In this document: one piece after another, positions 25,523-37,500 of the stretch
How positions within the stretch are numbered: the stretch's first letter is position 1
Layout: each line of letters opens with the position of its first letter
NCBI GenBank assembly: GCA_029224185.1
Contig: CM055196.1
Location: forward strand, 9,024,589 to 9,088,588
Direction of reading: 5' to 3'
Length of the DNA: 64,000 bases
DNA from: Karalla daura
Lineage: Eukaryota; Chordata; Actinopteri; Chaetodontiformes; Leiognathidae
Translations under genes and position numbers: made by a program
The notes under the pieces: generated by a model
What the model was told of the DNA's origin: nothing
The model's database searches: none
What the model saw: only the letters and a program-made list of their open reading frames with translations

Positions 25523-28500
25523 GTGAGTCTGGCTCTTCTGTCCCATCTCTGCGTGGAAGCACAGATCTCGACCTGAACGCACCCACATCCCTAGGACTAA
25601 GCAGTCCTAGTCAGCCCCCCCCCCCTTCCCTCTCTCTCAAGGGATAAAAGGACATTGTGGCATAAACTTTTTTTTTTTATATTGTTTTCAAACTTTCCCT
25701 TTTTGCTCAACCCAGCCCGTCTACGGATCGGCCTGGTGACCCCGCCCACTGCCCTGAATTTTAATCCCGCTCTCCAGCTCGGAGAGGCCTCAGCTCACAC
25801 CACGCTGTGAGCACATCAGGCAGCTTCACCTCCCCCTCAGGCATTTATTTCTGCCATAGTCCTCTTGCATCTGTCAGGGATGCAAAACTGCGAGGAGCGG
25901 CGTTCGTTTTTGTGCTGCTGGCTGGGAAATTACAGCTGCTTGATTTCTTTGCATTTTTTGTGTTCAGATTTGGACGTTGGAACTCAGTTTTAATCAGCGT
26001 TATGCTTATTCTCCGAACGGACTTTGGTGTTTGATATTCCTCCTGGCAGTAGTAGCCAAACATCATTTAGGCTGAGAAAGCCTGCCAGACTGTTCAGGGA
26101 GTGATACCACGCTTTGATAGTGTTTAGAGTGTGGTAAAACAGACTTTTTTTTGTATAGTCCCAAGGACTTTTGCTAAATTCAGCATCATGTTTGATTCGG
26201 CAGAACTTCGATTTTGTAAATAAGCCATCAAGATGTGCAGTTAAAGAGGACGTTGACTGTCAGCTTATTCCCCTTACGTGGAGAGAAACTAATAGTGGAT
26301 TATATTTTCTTAATGACTTAATAGTAATAAACTGAGCTGCTCTGTATGAGTCAGTCTGAGTGGACAAGGCTGAAACGTTTTTTCTTGTCTTGGCAAAGCA
26401 GCAGTCTAGGTGTCTAAACCTAAACGTATGGAAGTGTAAGCTTCACGTAATATGTCATACCAAGACGAGAGAAAAAAGACGAAATGAACATTGACTCTGG
26501 GGATGGAGGTTTAACACGGGTTAAAGTCCGTTGTTTGAGCCATTCATCCTCCTCAGGCCCATCTGAGAGGAGAGCTGCCAGCAGCAGCAGCTAATGGTTT
26601 TCTCCATCTAGAGCCATTTATTAGTGCGCTCTGACAAGGTTATCTCATTCACATTAGTTATACTGTACGCTCGCATTTGCTGCGGTCCAGACATGCACAC
26701 AGAAGGTTGAAACATATTAGAAGAAAAAAAACCCAAAAAAAAGCAAAACAGTCCTGAAGCTGGCTGGGAGCGTTGGGAAGTTTATTTGTGTTTGCAGATA
26801 ATGTGAGAAAAGGAGAACAGCCCACACTTTGAGCTGGCTCCTGTGATGTAACTGAGGTTGTTCACCCGTACGGAGCCAACTATGTCATTCCGCCTACGCT
26901 TCCTCGGGACACGGTGTAAATGGCTTTCAGCCTGATTTTCCGTCGGCCAAATGTACATCGTCAGCCATAAACTTGCTCTCAAGACGGAAAAAAAAAGCTG
27001 CCGTGAATATTTGGAATCCTATTTTCATTCACAAAATGCGCGGAGAGCGAGCGATGTCCAACAGCAGAAAACAGAGACGGGCGTTGGACCTCAGCCAGAG
27101 ATCATTAGCGGCGCGCTCGCAGCGCCGAGCCGCTGAGCCACTCTCAGCGCTGCCACTCTCATTTTCCCTGGCACCGGCCGCGTTTCGGGGTTAAGCACAA
27201 CAATTTTGGATGCATAGGTAATTCCCAATTACTGCAGGACCTTCGGAGTTGGATAGAGCAGAGCATGACAAATCCCTGTCCCCTGTTAGCAAATCATGAA
27301 CCATGGTAATGCTGTTATTACTTTAACAGCTCCGATTCTGCACCCGCGCCTCGGTGTAAACATCCACAGTCCGCTCTGAATGGGCCCTCACTGGGACCGT
27401 ACCAGTCTAGGATGGATCATCAGGGTCCAGGTTCCTGCTACAACCTGAAAAGTCGAATACACAAATGCTCATTTTATTGCCAGATTGATCCATGGCAAAA
27501 AAAGTAAAACAGGTTTCTGTGGATGCGCCAGACCTCTCCCAAAAATCATATTTAGCTGTTTTCTGTCACCTTCGGTAAAGTAATAAGACTGTTTTATTAC
27601 TGTCAAGATCCAGTGCTCATCTTTTGGCCCGGAGGCAGCCAATTTATTATTAGTCCCGCCTCTTCCTCAACCTCAGTTGACCAGGTTCCTGAGCCTGCTC
27701 TTGCCAGTCATGTTGACAGGCTGCCTGCTCTGAAACGGTATCTCGCCTCAGGCCGAGGCATCTGTGAAACTACCTGAGGTGCCAAAGAATCGGCCCAAGG
27801 CTGCCAAACAGCGCTAATTAAACGTTAGCCTGCACACATGGCTAAATGTTTGATTTTAAGACTCATCATCGAGCGAGGGCTGGAAACAGAGCCAGATTAA
27901 TGAGTTGTAGCAGATTTAGTTATTGGTGTTTTGATAATAAAAAGCCTCTGCCTCTGTGCCTGCTAGAGAGGATCATTACACGGAGCGATAAAGGAAGTCC
28001 CTGAGAAGCTGCTGCGTGCGCACTGAATTTAAATGAGTCGAACAGGTGCCGGTAACCGTGCGGGCCGTTGTAAGGAACCATCCATCTTCCAGTCCATTCA
28101 CTTTTACTGCCTCACAAAAGAATTAAGAGGTTGATTTTGAGTGATGTCGCTGGGCATATTTCACTGCGTCATCACGGCGGTCGAACGGGCTTTGGTGGGT
28201 GTTGGTCCCATCCGACAGCCGTCACTTGGATGTGAAGGCAGAAATTGCCCCATGTTAATCAAACGCACCACACACACACACACACGCATGCAGGCTGCGG
28301 CGGCGGGGAGCCCAGGGCCCGAGAGTTAAAACCCAAATTGTTGCGATAACTGCTGCGAGGCTGTCGACCCGGCGCCATTACCATCCGAGAGGACGGTGGG
28401 ATATATCTTATTCCCTAAAAATGCAGCTGTCTTCAAAATCGATTTAAGTCAGGGCTTTAGGAAATGTGCTCGCGGAGATAAGAGCTCATGAAGGGAGCCA

Positions 28501-28964
28501 GCGGGGGTTTTTCTTCACGACCGTCCCTCCTTCGAAACGGGCTGAACAAACCTGGCTGATAGCGCCGGGGCTTCTCCTCGGCTGCAGTCCAATGAAAAGC
28601 GCTCCTCAAGCTGCAACACCCCGGTGTAAGCCCCCCAGCGCAGTCTCTGGGAATACGGCAGAAAGTTAACGCCGATCTCCTCACGAGTTTTATCCGCACC
28701 TGTTTGCCGCTCGCTCCCTAAACGACAGGCGATGGATTCGCCTCGCCTCGTGTAATGATCGCTCAGATGAGGTGTGCCGGAGCTCGGGCGGGAACCGCTC
28801 CGTAAATCATCAACAATCCCTGCCGAGGAGATAGTAGGAGCGGCCCTCTGCACGAGGCGCTCGCTCCCATTTACAATCAGCACCCTTAAAGACTGAGCGC
28901 CCTTTATGATGATCCATAACGCTGCTTTATTTGTACCAAGCATTAAGTTGTGGCCTTTACAAGG

Positions 28965-28966
<2 letters not shown>

Positions 28967-29024
<58 letters not shown>
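28967..29024. repeat. (TG)n microsatellite, 58 bp, pure
   Basis: An uninterrupted TG run is seen directly in the sequence. Confidence 0.99.
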
Positions 29025-29025
<1 letters not shown>

Positions 29026-30400
29026 CAACGTAGCCCTCACCGTTTAGACTTTTCTGCTCGGCTCCATAACAGCATCTCTCTTCATCTATAATTGATGTCC
29101 ATTTACCGGCTCTTTGTTCCAGCAATGCTTGACCTCTTGAATGGGCGTGCTGCTACTGTGTTTCACATCTCTCTTGACTCTGCTCAAAGTCTGGAGAAAA
29201 ACCCGAGGAAAAAAAAGCTTCTCTCCTTCAGGCCCTCGCTCCATGTGACGCTGCTTCTTCACTGCAAAAAAAAAAAAAGAGTCAGTGTCAGAGGTTAAAA
29301 TCTGGGCCAGGTAGTCACAGATAAGTTCAATAGCAGATCTGTGTGTGTGTGTGGTTGCGTGTCTCACAGAGAGAACGGCTGATTTGGTGTGTTTAATGTG
29401 CTATAATGTAGGTCAGGAAGACGCGGGCCCTTCCTCCTTGTTTGCCTCCTCTGTTAAGCTGCTCTAGTGTTTTGCGCCGCATTAATCGCTCTCTAAAGCT
29501 GCCATTTCAGAAATTTCAGACAATGAAAGTGAAAAGGGATGGAGGAAAACAAACAGAAGAGCCCCCAAGGCTGCGTGTGCTCAGAATTAGCAGACAGCCT
29601 AAAAGAAAGTGGAGCGACCTTATTGCAGTTGAGCCGCGTAAACACTCAGTCGGGGGGCCTCCAGCAGGGAGATACAAGGACTGTCTCACGCACACACACA
29701 CACACACACACTTGTGCAAAGATTGGAGAAGATATCGCTGCCTGGATAAACTAATGAAGACTCTTCTGAGACCTGAAACAAATACTGTATTAAAGTCGAT
29801 AAATGACACCTCCACATGCTCGTCTCTGTTTCTCGCCCCGCTCGCGCTGCTTCCCCTTTAAAAGTGCAAGAGAAGGTATAAGAGCAAAGTGGCCTCCTCG
29901 ACAGCCTGTACAGGCAGAGTGCAAGAGGATGCTGGAGCCCCGTGTCGAGCTTGTTTGCCGTCAGATGGATGGGGAATGTGTGGGGAAAACACCGGGGTGT
30001 TAATCTGAGCTCATTAAAGGGCAGTATGGGAGGTTGGAGGAGGATAACGGAAGGGACAGACAAAAGGAAGGACGTGGGCTGGTGCAAGGAAATGAGAAAA
30101 AAAAAATCAGAAGCAAAGAGAGGTGAGAAGATGAGAAGCGGGAGCTTCTGTAGTGGAAGTAATTACTCTCCTCTCTGCCCCTGTGAAAGGCTGCAGCGAA
30201 TGTTTGCCTCTGCACCTTTCTTTCTTCACCTGCAAATCACTGAAATTGCAGCTTAAATAGTTGACAGTGTGTCAGGGTTGGCAATTACCGGCTCTGACTG
30301 AGGATATTTTTTTCCCTTCTTTTTGCCAAAGACATGGTGTATCTCTCTGGCCACCTGCTTTTCTAGATGAAACCTGCTATAGATTTGTTCAGTCGCAGAG

Positions 30401-30458
30401 TGTGTGTGTGTGTATGTGTGTGTGTGTGTATGTGTGTGGGTGTGTGTGTGTGTGTGTA
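30401..30458. repeat. (TG)n microsatellite with TA and GG interruptions
   Basis: TG repeats are interrupted twice by TGTATG and once by TGGGTG. Confidence 0.97.
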
Positions 30459-30648
30459 CCACTATGTCTGTCAGCCTGCCACCAAGTTTAAATCAAGCAA
30501 GGTACATGTGAGTCCTCTCTCCTCCTGGTGAGTGCATTTACACACATGTGCTGACACGTGTGTGTTTGTGTGTGTTCTGTTAATGTGGATGGGACGTGGA
30601 TCCTGTGCTTTTCTCCACCTGACAGTGGCAGATTCATTTTGGTGGCCG

Positions 30649-30670
30649 CCCCCCCCCCCCCCCCCCCCCC
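30649..30670. repeat. Poly-C run, 22 bases
   Basis: An uninterrupted C run. The G-rich complementary strand could form slipped or quadruplex structures. The run length is prone to sequencing and polymerase error. Confidence 0.95.
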
Positions 30671-31189
30671 TTTGTTTCCCATGCTAGAGGGAGGCAAAAA
30701 AAGTAGAGGAGGTTTGTGGCTTCACGGCGAGACAGAAAGGCTGCGGGGACAAAAAAAGAAGGTAGATTTGATGAAACAGGGAATCATTAATGTAGACGCA
30801 GAGATAAATGAAAGAGCAGACGTGTCAAAAGGTGCCCGTCAGTCACTGCCGTCAGCCTGACGGTTATTCCGACGGACGCCGAGAGAATATTAAGGCAGAC
30901 GAGGACTGACAGACACATGCGAGCACACGGCACACGGAGCGCCTTCATTTCACAACGTTGCGGCATTTTCACGCACTAACAGTTTCCCTCATTGTGCCAA
31001 GATGAAAAACATCTTTCATGTCATTAAACCTGACATGCGTCGGTATCTAGAGAATCCCATATTACACATCATCACACACGCACACACACATACACACACA
31101 CACATGCAGAAAGAGCAAGTCAGCAACTCTGGGCGCGCTCTGGCAGACATTAATAAGATGGCGAGCTGCAAAGGGCCGGTTAGCCAAGG

Positions 31190-31525
31190 TAAAGGCCTGC
31201 AAACGAGGTCATGGTGATGAGGGCAGAGCGAGGGCGAGGGAGCACCCCGGCGAGGGAGATATTCCGCTCCAGGCGCGGCAGAGAGAGACAAAGGGGCCGC
31301 GCCATTGTCTTTCACCTGACGGAGATTTTAATCATAGTGGCAATTTTACTGCGGCTCATAAACCTCGGCAGCCGGGCCTCATTGTTAACCTCCGATTGCT
31401 TTCGGGGCTGTAAATATGGCCGCCTCGCATCGCTCCGGCCTTGCTGCTGCTTTATGGGAGGCGGGGCGGAGCCGCTGGAGCGGCTCTGGGAGACACGGCC
31501 CGGGGCGGTGAGGAGCACAGACCTC
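31190..31525. promoter_or_regulatory. Intronic CpG-dense patch with YY1-like and Sp1-like motifs
   Basis: The patch is dense in CpG and GC boxes (GGAGGCGGGGCGGAGCC near 31457). It holds AATATGGCCGCC (31413-31424), a near-consensus YY1 site, with AAGATGGCG (31155-31163) just upstream. These are features of an unmethylated regulatory or promoter-like patch, but no TATA box or transcript is visible. Confidence 0.4.
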
Positions 31526-33314
31526 GGGGCTGAGCAGTAAATAAACACACGGCCGATCAGAGTCAACGTGCTCGGTGTCGATGGCGGTGCAGGCGGGTAT
31601 TAGTCCTCACGTAATCTGTAAGCGGACCCAAACGCGGGGATTAGCAGCATAGAGCAATTGCCCGATCTGACATTTGGAGTTCAGTGGCGCGTGACTCATG
31701 TTTTCCAGGTAGGCCTCACCTTCATTTGGCGTTGGGGCGGTTTATTTTCGGCCGACATCGGGGACCGAGGAGGATGCTCAATGAGCAATCCAGGGCGGTG
31801 AGTCAGCGTGCTCCTCTCTGACATTTGGTGGACGAGGTGCTCTCCAGCGGTCTGATTGGATCTGCGGCCCAGCCAAGTGGAAATGGATCTCCCATGAGGC
31901 ATTTGGCACGTCATGCCCGGGCGCCCGTCCCTTCGATGCCTGAGCTGGCGGCACGCTCGTCGTCTGCCACTCTTTTCTAGTGTGCTGTCACCTGCGATAC
32001 CCAAAACAATGCTAATTGTGTTTCATATCCGTAATCAAGGACTCTGGGCCGGTCGGCCTGGTCCAAGTCTGTGGAGGGAAACGAGCCACGGCCGCAGGTT
32101 GACAGTCTGAATGGAAGATGGAGGGATAATAGAGCTATTATTGGTGGGCCCTTCACTGTGGCCCAGTGCAGTCAGTAAGATGAGAAACGGGAGCTTTCAG
32201 ATAATGTTGGTTCGGTTTCTCCTGAGGCACTTATGAGGAGTTGAGCAAGGTTAATAAACGGATGATAAAACAGCGAGGTTTTTCAGACCTGACGTGACAG
32301 GCAGATTGTAACCAGCCGTGGCTCAGGCAGAACCTCCATCAGGGGAGCATGAGGTCCGGTTTCCATCTGCGTGTGCAGATCAGATGTGCTCAGCTCTGGA
32401 TGGAGTCAGGCACAGAGATGTTTAGAGAGCCACTCCAAAAAAACATGGCTTTGTATACAGCAAAAACAAAACGTGCGTGATGGATTGTTTTGCCATTGTT
32501 TGCTTGTTCAGAATTTGACGTCAGCAACTCCTGTGGAACGAGTCGGGACACGAGCAGGAACGCTCTTTAGAAAGGTCTTCATTGACAGGTTCTGGCTTTT
32601 ATTACCCAGCTCCTGGTTCAATTTGAACCTGGCGCACATGTTCTCGCACTGATTGTGCTCTCTTCAGGTTTTACAAGGTGGATATAATCTACCTACAATG
32701 GACTGTCGACGTTGAACCGCCTCAAAGATTGCTACTTACTTAGATAACAGTGTTATCGCAGCAGGGAAAATTGAATCCAGGGTTAGTAAATGGCATTTTC
32801 AAATGATATTGTTCTTTAAGCACTCTATGCATGCATTTTCCTTTTTGGAGCTATGTGTCAAACCAACTGCGGGGCTGTTTCCCGGATTTATCTGCTGTTT
32901 ACATCTTAACATCCAACCCCTTTTAAGTATGGGAAAGTATTGCAGCAATACATATCCCCTTGATAATTTATTTATCCCCTCGGATGTACGTAATTTTACT
33001 TCAAACAGCTTGGCTCAAGCACAAGCCTCTGATAACTAGCTGTCACCCTACAAACAGCAAATTCCTCCCTTTCATTCCTCAGACCCGGGGCTGTTGACAG
33101 CTCCGTTATACCAGGTTATTTGAGGGTTCAGTCCAAAATTGTTTTCCCTGCGGGTGTGTCAGTGTTTTCACTCATTCTCACCGTCACCTCTCAGGCATTT
33201 GTCAGCCCGGTGTCGGTTCACAGACGATGGAGATCCAAGCTGCAGGCCTGCAAAAAAAAAGAAAGGCAGGATGTTTCTCAGGACTAGGAGCTCTGTGTGC
33301 ACATGCAGTGCAAC

Positions 33315-33316
<2 letters not shown>

Positions 33317-33355
<39 letters not shown>
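33317..33355. repeat. (AC)n microsatellite, 39 bp
   Basis: A pure AC run. It is the main long run with CA on the + strand; most others in the window have TG on this strand. Confidence 0.99.
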
Positions 33356-33357
<2 letters not shown>

Positions 33358-34309
33358 TAGCCATCCGCCACTGGACGACACCTACATCCACAAGGCAGCC
33401 AAAACAATTTCTCCCTTTCTCCTCTTTTAGGATCTGAGAGCATTTAGCCTCACTTCCATCCTCTATATCCCAGATAGGGAGGGGTAGAATTACACAGCGG
33501 GATCGCCCTCAATCCTTTTAGGCACACTATTGAAGATTCCTGCTCCTTCCGCACTCGCCCCGGTTCCTGGCAGCTGGCCGGGCTCCAGCAGTGGTCAGCG
33601 CTAAGCTGTTTCTGGCTGCCCGGCGCTGTTGCCGATCAGTTTCACGCTGGGGCCACGCTGCGAGAGGGTCATATGGTCAGCAGACACGACACCAGACTAT
33701 AAGGCTGTTTTTTTTTTTTCTTTGGCTGCTCTCTGTGGGAATCTCTGTCCCACCGCTGTGATGGATGCTGGCTGGGAAGGGTCAAAGTGGACGGCATGTG
33801 AGGTCAGCGGGAGCCTGGCCAGACGTCCACCTGCAGAAAGAAACGGCCGTCTGAGTTTGATTTGGAGTGACGCTCATGTCGAAGTGGTGCTGAGGGATGC
33901 TGTAAAATAGAGCTAAGCTAATGATATAAATCCTCTGCTGGATGGGTTATCCAATTAGTTTTTGTGTAAAATGTCTGCATCATTAGAGCTCTGCCAGTGT
34001 GTGTGATTACACTGTTTTCTTTCAAGGGGGAATGGCAAGTGGCAGCAGGCTGCACAACAGACCTGCAGACCTTTGCCCATGATCCAATGAGCAGCAGGGG
34101 TGGTTTCAAACTGTGAGAGTGATGCTGTCACAGCTATGATGCCTATAATAGATGCATACTGAGACTGTCACTGCGTTATCTGCTCCGCGTAAAAACCAGT
34201 TTGTTGGCATGGTTTGCCATTCAGGTGCATGCTGACGTGATAAGGGAAGTAGAAGAAAGGTCAGAGTGAAGACAGAGTTACGCTCTCAACAAGAACGTGC
34301 AAGCACGAG

Positions 34310-34572
34310 CACGTCTCAATTGTAGCTCCCTATACATTTTAGGATCCATTTTGAAATTTGTTTTGAATTTGATTAAGAGCTTTGCCCTTTTGCTAGGTCT
34401 GCTAGCCAACTGCTTTTAGCTGTACTGAGGAGGAGGCTGAAACACTGAGAGGGAGACTGGGCTCTTTCTCTTGTTGCCCACAAACTCTGGAACAATCTCT
34501 AGGACTAGATGGGACTAGTCCCATCAGTGCCTGCTTTTAAACCTCATCTCATTTTTATTCTTTGGATTGTCT
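34310..34572 (+). mobile_element. Decayed LINE 3'-end of ORF2 (L2/CR1/Rex1-like non-LTR retrotransposon relic)
   Basis: From 34449 the + strand reads EGDWALSLVAHKLWNNL, then two in-frame stops, then VPSVPAFKPHLI. This matches the general form GDRAFSVAAPKLWNSLP...FKSxLKT found at the C-terminal end of reverse-transcriptase ORFs in teleost L2/CR1/Rex1-type elements. About 110 bp upstream, the reading LYILGSILKF resembles the LPI.YRI.FKIL segment that precedes it in such elements. The copy is truncated, carries stops and indels, and has no visible tail or target duplication. The family was recognised from memory, so the exact clade is uncertain. It is an inactive fragment inside intron 2. Confidence 0.7.
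34508..34525. other. 18-bp perfect palindrome inside the LINE relic
   Basis: GATGGGACTAGTCCCATC equals its own reverse complement. It falls within the decayed LINE segment, just after KLWNNL. Confidence 0.97.
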
Positions 34573-37500
34573 GATACCACTCTTTGCTGTGTCTGGTCAA
34601 AATGCAGCTATTTTGACTTTTCTTCAGAAACAAATTTGATTTGGATTTGGAGTCAGTTTTTCTCACCTCGGTCGTTGATCTCAGCTCTCAGTTTGTTCTG
34701 GTTATGTGTTATTATCAGCTGACATCACGGGAGGCGACTCAGCACTAATGAAAGTGAAAAACAATCAACATTGTGAACCGTCTCCTGGAATTAGATTTGA
34801 TCAGCCTCGAAATACTTGTCAGAGAGAGTATGGTATACTGCAGCTGTTTAAGTGGCTGATGTTTGAAGTGGCCTGTGATGGCTGGGTTGTGGAAAACGAC
34901 CTGGCAGCGGACGCCGTCTGTGTCGACGGAGTGAGTGGAGGACGTTGGGGGAAGTCTGTGTGTTTGGAGGATTAAACACGCAGGTGCTGGTCCTGCTGCC
35001 ACCTGATAAAAGGAGACAAAACATGAGCACACCTCCATTTTTTTCCCCCTCCAGATCCACAAAGGATGCGAAGAGCAAACAATAGAAACAAGGCAGGGAT
35101 AAGAGCACGGAACAAAAGATGCAATTCCTTCTCAGCCTCTCCTCATTTTCTATGTTTTGTTTTGCCAAATCTCCCACCACTCAGGCATTCTGTGGACGCG
35201 AGGCGGATGAGGAAGCTGAGGCCCGGGAACAGCATGACCGGATGGATGGAGTGGATGTGTGTAATTGATTTGGAATCAGAGCGGTTGTTGTGGGCCCCGC
35301 TGCGTTTCTCCAGGTTTAAGGAAGAGGAGGAGAGCTTTCATTTGCATTCCCGTGGGAACACTTCCCACTTTGATCAGTATTCCCCGTTCGTCAGGCTCAG
35401 AGCGAGTGCCATATCTGGGAATAGTTGGAGAGGGGGGCGATTTCGCCTTTTGCATCAGTTTTTCAGACCCTCTCTGGGGAGTTTCCTGTAGATGCCAGCC
35501 TTCCACAGTCTCGTTTTTTTTTTTTTTATCTCTTATCTGTGAGCGGCCTCAGAACATTAACCGCGAGACGGAGAGACGCGTTAGATCTCACCTGATCTCT
35601 TCCTGGTGGAATAAGCATCGCTGATAAAACAAAACAAAAAACACACAGACAAGGTTAGCATTTTGCGTAGGTGCAAAAAAAAAACCCAAAACGTCCGGCA
35701 CCACGTGTCATGTTTTGATTCACCTGGACCTCCACTCCCACAGTGACAATCTCCTCTGATTGTTCACGTACCGAAACAATTGAATCTGTTTGACTTACCA
35801 GGTCAGCTCTTCCTGCTGCATTCAGTATCTCTCAGTCCATGTCCCCCTCGCTCGGCAGGAGAGTGTTTCAGCACTGTAATGCGGTGAACCCACACAGTCA
35901 GGATGGAGCCCAGACGCGTGGAGCCTTTACATTGATCTCCATGGTATGTTACCCTGCAGACACCACCTGTGGTCCTCCACCTTCTCCTCTTACCATGCTT
36001 AACTCTTTTTCTCTCACAAACCGCCAGGACTCATCACATAACGCACTTCATACAACATGCTGTAATGTGACTGCCACTGCTACTATAGAAGTATCTGTTC
36101 CTGCACATGCGCAAATTATTCGCTGCCAGGTTCAGAAGTGTTAATTAATCACAGGATTCACAGCTCACAGGATTTCACTCTTCACGCTATAATAGTAATT
36201 GCACTACAGTAAACAGTTCATGTCTAAAGGTTGACTCGCTGGATCTCCTCTGGAGCATCTCGCAGTTGTTGCAGAGGAGAGCATATGACAATATAAACGA
36301 TTTAATTAATGCAGAGTGATATCATAAATTGATTCTATATGTTCTTAATTGCGTCTACGTGGCTTTCATGTGCGCTATGTATAACTATGATGCTGTACTG
36401 GTGTTGATCAATTATTAACTTATAATCTTTTCCCTGGAGGAGTTATAGTTTTGACATCACTATGAGCACTTGGAATATCCCTATACTTTCCACTTTTAAT
36501 TACCTCGATGTAGGCTGGCCCAGTAATTAAGTTGTTATTTAATTTGCTATTTAGTTTCAATTACGCTTTTGTGATTTAACAATTCTTATTGTGCTTTGCT
36601 CTCTCATGTTGTCCTGCACTGTAATAAAATCCAGTCCGCTCTCTCTTTTCCTGAAGCCCAATCTCAGAATGTGCACACAAGCTTTTGCGAAGCACCTGCT
36701 GCACAAGCTTTTACATATCCAAGGAGAGATCAGACTGCACGAGTAAAAAAATTCCCCAAAAAACAAGGAAAAAACAAAAAGTTACACAGATAATGGTCAA
36801 AGCTGCAAATGAATGCCTCATGTTCATTGTGATAGATCACCCTGGCTGTGTGCAGACACTGGCATGAATAATGTAAAACAGCCCACCCGTACCATCTCCT
36901 CCTCATCACCCTCTCATATCAGCTCCATTAGTGTCTCCACAACCTCCCCCTGCCCTTCCTCACACGCCCTCCTCTCTCCGGCCGACCTCCTCTTCCTCCT
37001 CATCTCACCTCACGCATTAGAAAAAAAAAACGTGCAGCAGCTCCATTTCACTCTGCTCCATTGTAACGCCGGCATAATGATATAATTATAATGCCATAAT
37101 ATTTAAGTCAATACAAGCTGCTGCGCTTGACAGTTACAGATCACGCCGCTGCGATCGCCATGGAAACCACAATCGGAGTGTGACCTTTAAAAGTCTTTGA
37201 GAGTAGGTGGTAAATGAGACAGGCCTCATTTAGCAGCGTTCCCGATCACATCGGATACAATCCCACACTTCACGCGCCGCTTTGACAACTTGCCCGGCTC
37301 ATGTGGCGCTTGCGGAAAAAAAAAAGTCCAATGATTTTAAGATTAAACAGTGGCCGCGACTATGAAACGGCTGAGATAAAGGGGCCGATTTTTCTTCATA
37401 TGTCTCATCCTGGGGTAATGGCCTAAAACCGAGCGCTCTACTAATCCGGGCCGAGGCGGCGGACAGAGAGGCCGGCGCTGCCGTTATTGTCAGGGTATCA

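Noticed and set aside
25591..25610. Small inverted repeat CTAGGACT-AAGC-AGTCCTAG just after exon 25410-25522
   Set aside because: Arms of only 8 bp are expected by chance at this scale, and there is no evidence of a splicing role.
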